Shown here: positions 61,346-64,000 of the stretch, one piece after another | Layout of the letters: each line of letters opens with the position of its first letter | Numbering within the stretch: position 1 is the stretch's first letter | Assembly (NCBI RefSeq): GCF_000003855.2 | Contig: NW_003101667.1 | Location: 1,398,477 to 1,462,476 of the forward strand | DNA: 64,000 nucleotides | Direction of reading: 5' to 3' | DNA from: Blastomyces gilchristii SLH14081 | Taxonomy: Eukaryota > Ascomycota > Eurotiomycetes > Onygenales > Ajellomycetaceae | Translations under genes and position numbers: made by a program | Notes under the pieces: generated by a model | Databases searched by the model: none | Told to the model about the DNA's origin: nothing | What the model saw: the letters and a program-made list of their open reading frames with translations, nothing else

Positions 61346-62773
61346 GGTGAAGAGACCTAGCCATATGCACCAATCTTCTTGATTTTGGAAGATCCCTGAT
61401 CTGTAGTTGTGGAGATATCTGAGGAGTGATCTCTGTGAAAACCCTGTTCATCTTTGATGTTTCAAAACACCAATGCCAAGTCTCACTGTTGTACCGCCCT
61501 TCCTAATCTGGCCCATCCCCAGCAGAAAAATACAAAAAGATATCTCAACAATAATATCAAGCATATAATCAACAATCACTTCTGAAGTGTAATCTCTGTG
61601 GTCTGTCTTCAGTGTATCTGAACATCAATGCCAAGTCTCACCCTCATATCATCTCTCTCAATCTGGCCCATCCTTGACAGAAAAGTACAAAAAGATACCT
61701 CAGCAACTATACTCAATACATAATTGACAGACATGACAACTATAAAATCAGTATACTTTAAGATCTGACTGAGCCTTTGATCCCTGTACAGTGAGATATA
61801 TTAAATCTAGTTTTAATATCTCAATATTCAATAGATTCTGTAAGAGATTGAGAACAGCAACACTAGGTTTCTATTGAATTTGAGAATTAACTCTATATTG
61901 ATATAATCATTGACAAAGTCTTCTATTTTGAGATATAAATAACCAGTTCCTCTACATCCTGCTGGCAATATTTATATTATCATATAGAAACAGACTTATA
62001 TTCTCTATAATATCAAGACTCTGAAGAGAGAAAGTCTTGATAGAGAGTATATAGTAGTGCATATCTTAGCAGTTTCTATCTCATTCTTCTGCAGCAGTTA
62101 ATGCAAAAAAAAGATTTTAGAAATAGTTTTTTACTTCTCTTAAAAAAGTAAGATGTTTTTCTCTGAATTTTATATAATATTCTTACAAAGAATTAAAAAT
62201 AGAGTTGTTTTCTGTCATAATTTCATATTCTTTTAAGTAAGAATTACTTTTTCAGTGGCTGAAGAGCTTTTATTAATACTTAATTCTTTTTTACACTCTT
62301 TATTAACTGATTTGAGTTGCACACCTGTTGTGTGAGAAGAATTGAATAATTTAGAATAAAATTGAATAGTTTTAATCAATTTCTCTTCAAAAAATTAATT
62401 TATTTTTTGTCAGTTTTTCTCTCAAAAACTGTCATATCATCTGATTTACTATCAATTGATATCATACTTTTCCTCATTGTATTCCAAGAAAGAGATTATA
62501 AAGATTTTATTGATTTATCTTAAAAATCAATTTTAGTTTATTAGATTCTCTTCAAAAATCTAATCTAGTTACTGAACTAGTGTGAAAAAAATCAGGTATT
62601 TTATACACAAAAGTCTGCAATTCTTCTTTTGAAATAGTCTGATCAACTTTTCAATTGAAAACAGACTTAGAAACCTCTTAATTAAAACAGTCTGATCAAC
62701 TTTTCAATTCAAAAAGAGTTTAATAAATATCTCAATTGAATTAGTCTGATCAACTTTTCATTGAGTAAGAACA
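61346..62773. other. Upstream region of the right-hand LINE with tandem repeats
   Basis: No gene is recognised. Two tandem units lie at about 61420-61745, and the rest to 62773 is AT-rich with short repeated motifs such as GTCTGATCAACTTTTCA, seen three times (about 62637, 62688 and 62743). This may be the 5' untranslated region of the LINE whose ORF1 starts at 62774. Confidence 0.5.
61420..61745. repeat. Two tandem repeats of about 155-163 bp
   Basis: CAATGCCAAGTCTCAC, ATCTGGCCCATCC, then a TACAAAAAGATA stretch recur in the same order at about 61471 and 61626. Confidence 0.8.
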
Positions 62774-64000
62774 ATGAGTTCAAAAGTACACTCAGTTATT
62801 GTGAAGAAAGATGCTTTCTCAAATGCTATTCCTGAGATTGAAATTCTGAAGAGAAGAAAGAAAGAAGAGATAGAGAAATAACAAGTTCTTGAAATACAGA
62901 AACTTGAAAAAGCAAGTAAAATTCTTGAAAAGCAGTGTCTGAGTGAGATGAATGAAGAAGTTCTGTTAATTCTTCATGCTCAGGCTAGACAACTACAGAA
63001 AGTGATCAAGTTCAAACTTGGAATTTCAAACATAGTTCAAAAAACTTTGAAAATTTCTAATAAAATCACTGACTTTTCAGTTTGCTCTTCTTTCTTTTCT
63101 ACTTCTTCTTCTTCTTCTTCTTTGAATCAGAAGAAAACATATACTCAAGCAGCTGAATCTGCTGTCTCTAAACCTGCTGTCTCTAAATCTGCTGTCTCAA
63201 AACCTGCTCAAAATCCTGAGAAAACTGAGAAGAATACTGCTCATGCCTCTATTCATAGAAAAGTGGAAAAGAAAATGCAAAAAGAGAAAAACTTCCAAAT
63301 CTCCAGAAATAGAAGACTTATTCTCAAAGTCTCAAACCAGGACATTCTGCAAAGAAACAAGCTAAACTCAAATCTCATTTTCAGAATCAGAAATGAAATT
63401 AACCAGCAGTTCTTTTCTCAGTTGATGACTGATATTGAAGTTCAAAAACCAGTTATAGCTTCAATTGAATCATTATTCTTTAAAAACTTCATCATTCTGA
63501 CTACAATGTCTGAATTCAGTGCTGAATTCCTTATTCAGAATGAGAATCTCTGAAAGTCAGCAGTAGAATCTTTGTTAAACACAACAATTCTATCTGAAAG
63601 AGATGAAAAGTGAGACAAATTCATTCTTCATGATATTCCAGTTGAAATTTTTGACTGTGAAGAAGGAATGCTACTTCTCAAAAATGAATTGAAAGAATAC
63701 AACTCTATTCAACTGAGAAAGGAGCCTGTATGACTAAATTCAATTGAGTTCAGACAAAGCAGGAGAAATGCCTCTGTTCTAGTATATACAAAAACACTTG
63801 AACAGTCAAAGATCTCTGAAGTAAGAGTAGCAGGTTTGAAAATGAGAGTTCATGAATACAAAGACTCAAGGATGAACCTCAAAGCTCAAACACAGTGTTC
63901 AAACTGTCAAAGATATGAACACTTTACAATCTCATGTTTTAGAGACTTAAAATGTGCATTCTGTGCCAGAGATCACAAAACTAGTGAGTATAAATGTGAA
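62774..64000 (+). pseudogene. LINE ORF1 (gag-like) with zinc knuckle, runs off the window
   Basis: From ATG 62774 (MSSKVHSVIVKKDAFSN) one frame runs to the window edge, broken by a few TAA/TGA codons at positions that look like former Gln and Trp codons. It is Lys/Gln-rich, with a Ser run and an AVSKPAVSKSAVSKPA repeat. It ends with a double zinc knuckle CSNCQRYEHFTISC and CAFCARDHKTSEYKC at about 63896-63997, as in ORF1 of I/Tad-type LINEs. It is on the plus strand, so it is a different copy from the minus-strand LINE to its left. ORF1 binds the element RNA. Confidence 0.75.

Noticed and set aside
42172..64000. CRISPR-like or satellite array in the AT-rich block
   Set aside because: The repeats are explained by LINE, gypsy and SINE copies plus two tandem units; no regular spacer arrangement exists.

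Overview
This window is filamentous-ascomycete nuclear DNA. Genes carry short GT-AG introns of about 60-450 nt, and the products include fungal MIC19, a DAAO with a peroxisomal tail, a GIN4/HSL1-type kinase and a fungal glucokinase. The gene set and the split into a gene-rich half and an AT-rich, mutated-repeat half fit Eurotiomycetes. Onygenales is my best guess, at low confidence, because no marker gene was searched. Exon structures were worked out by hand from reading frame, splice dinucleotides and family conservation. Most spliced models close exactly in frame.

Layout, 1-29 kb, mostly GC-normal: partial GT31 glycosyltransferase (+); TRIP4/ASC-1-like zinc-finger protein (+, apparently damaged 3' part); glucokinase (+); MICOS subunit MIC19 (+); RNase P/MRP subunit POP1 (-); PRX5-type peroxiredoxin ending in AKL (-); a decayed stretch with a Myb/SANT-like remnant and an aminoglycoside-phosphotransferase-like pseudogene; D-amino-acid oxidase ending in SRL with a one-base homopolymer frameshift (-); secreted two-domain fasciclin protein (-); secreted NlpC/P60 hydrolase with two Cys-rich modules (+); a broken cytochrome P450 (+).

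From 29.8 to 31.8 kb lies an AT-rich 1,980-bp element bounded by about 78-bp terminal inverted repeats and TA dinucleotides, probably a mutated DNA transposon. It is flanked by two tRNA-like (A-box/B-box) sequences in the same orientation. From 32.5 to 41 kb are an eight-exon PhoD-type alkaline phosphatase (+) and a GIN4/HSL1-family septin/cell-cycle kinase (+).

From about 41.8 kb to the end is a transposon graveyard, mostly AT-rich. A 5,650-bp Ty3/gypsy chromovirus (309-bp LTRs, 5-bp target duplication, C-terminal chromodomain) sits inside a Tad1-like LINE on the minus strand. An older gypsy copy with the same LTR lies to the left and carries an almost unmutated 374-bp tRNA-derived SINE bounded by perfect 11-bp target duplications. 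A heavily mutated copy of the same SINE sits in a LINE 3'-end fragment. The SINE and the LINE share a similar 3' end and an (AAT)n tail, so the LINE is the likely partner that moves the SINE. The right edge holds ORF1 of another LINE (zinc knuckle), with tandem repeats upstream. Differences between copies are almost all C-to-T/G-to-A transitions, i.e. RIP-like mutation. In the youngest LTR pair the changes fall largely at CpG and CpC rather than only at CpA.

The most useful observations are the SINE/LINE pair, the nested-insertion chronology, the two-module NlpC/P60 protein, the TIR element and the three damaged or ambiguous gene models (TRIP4, DAAO, GIN4 3' end).
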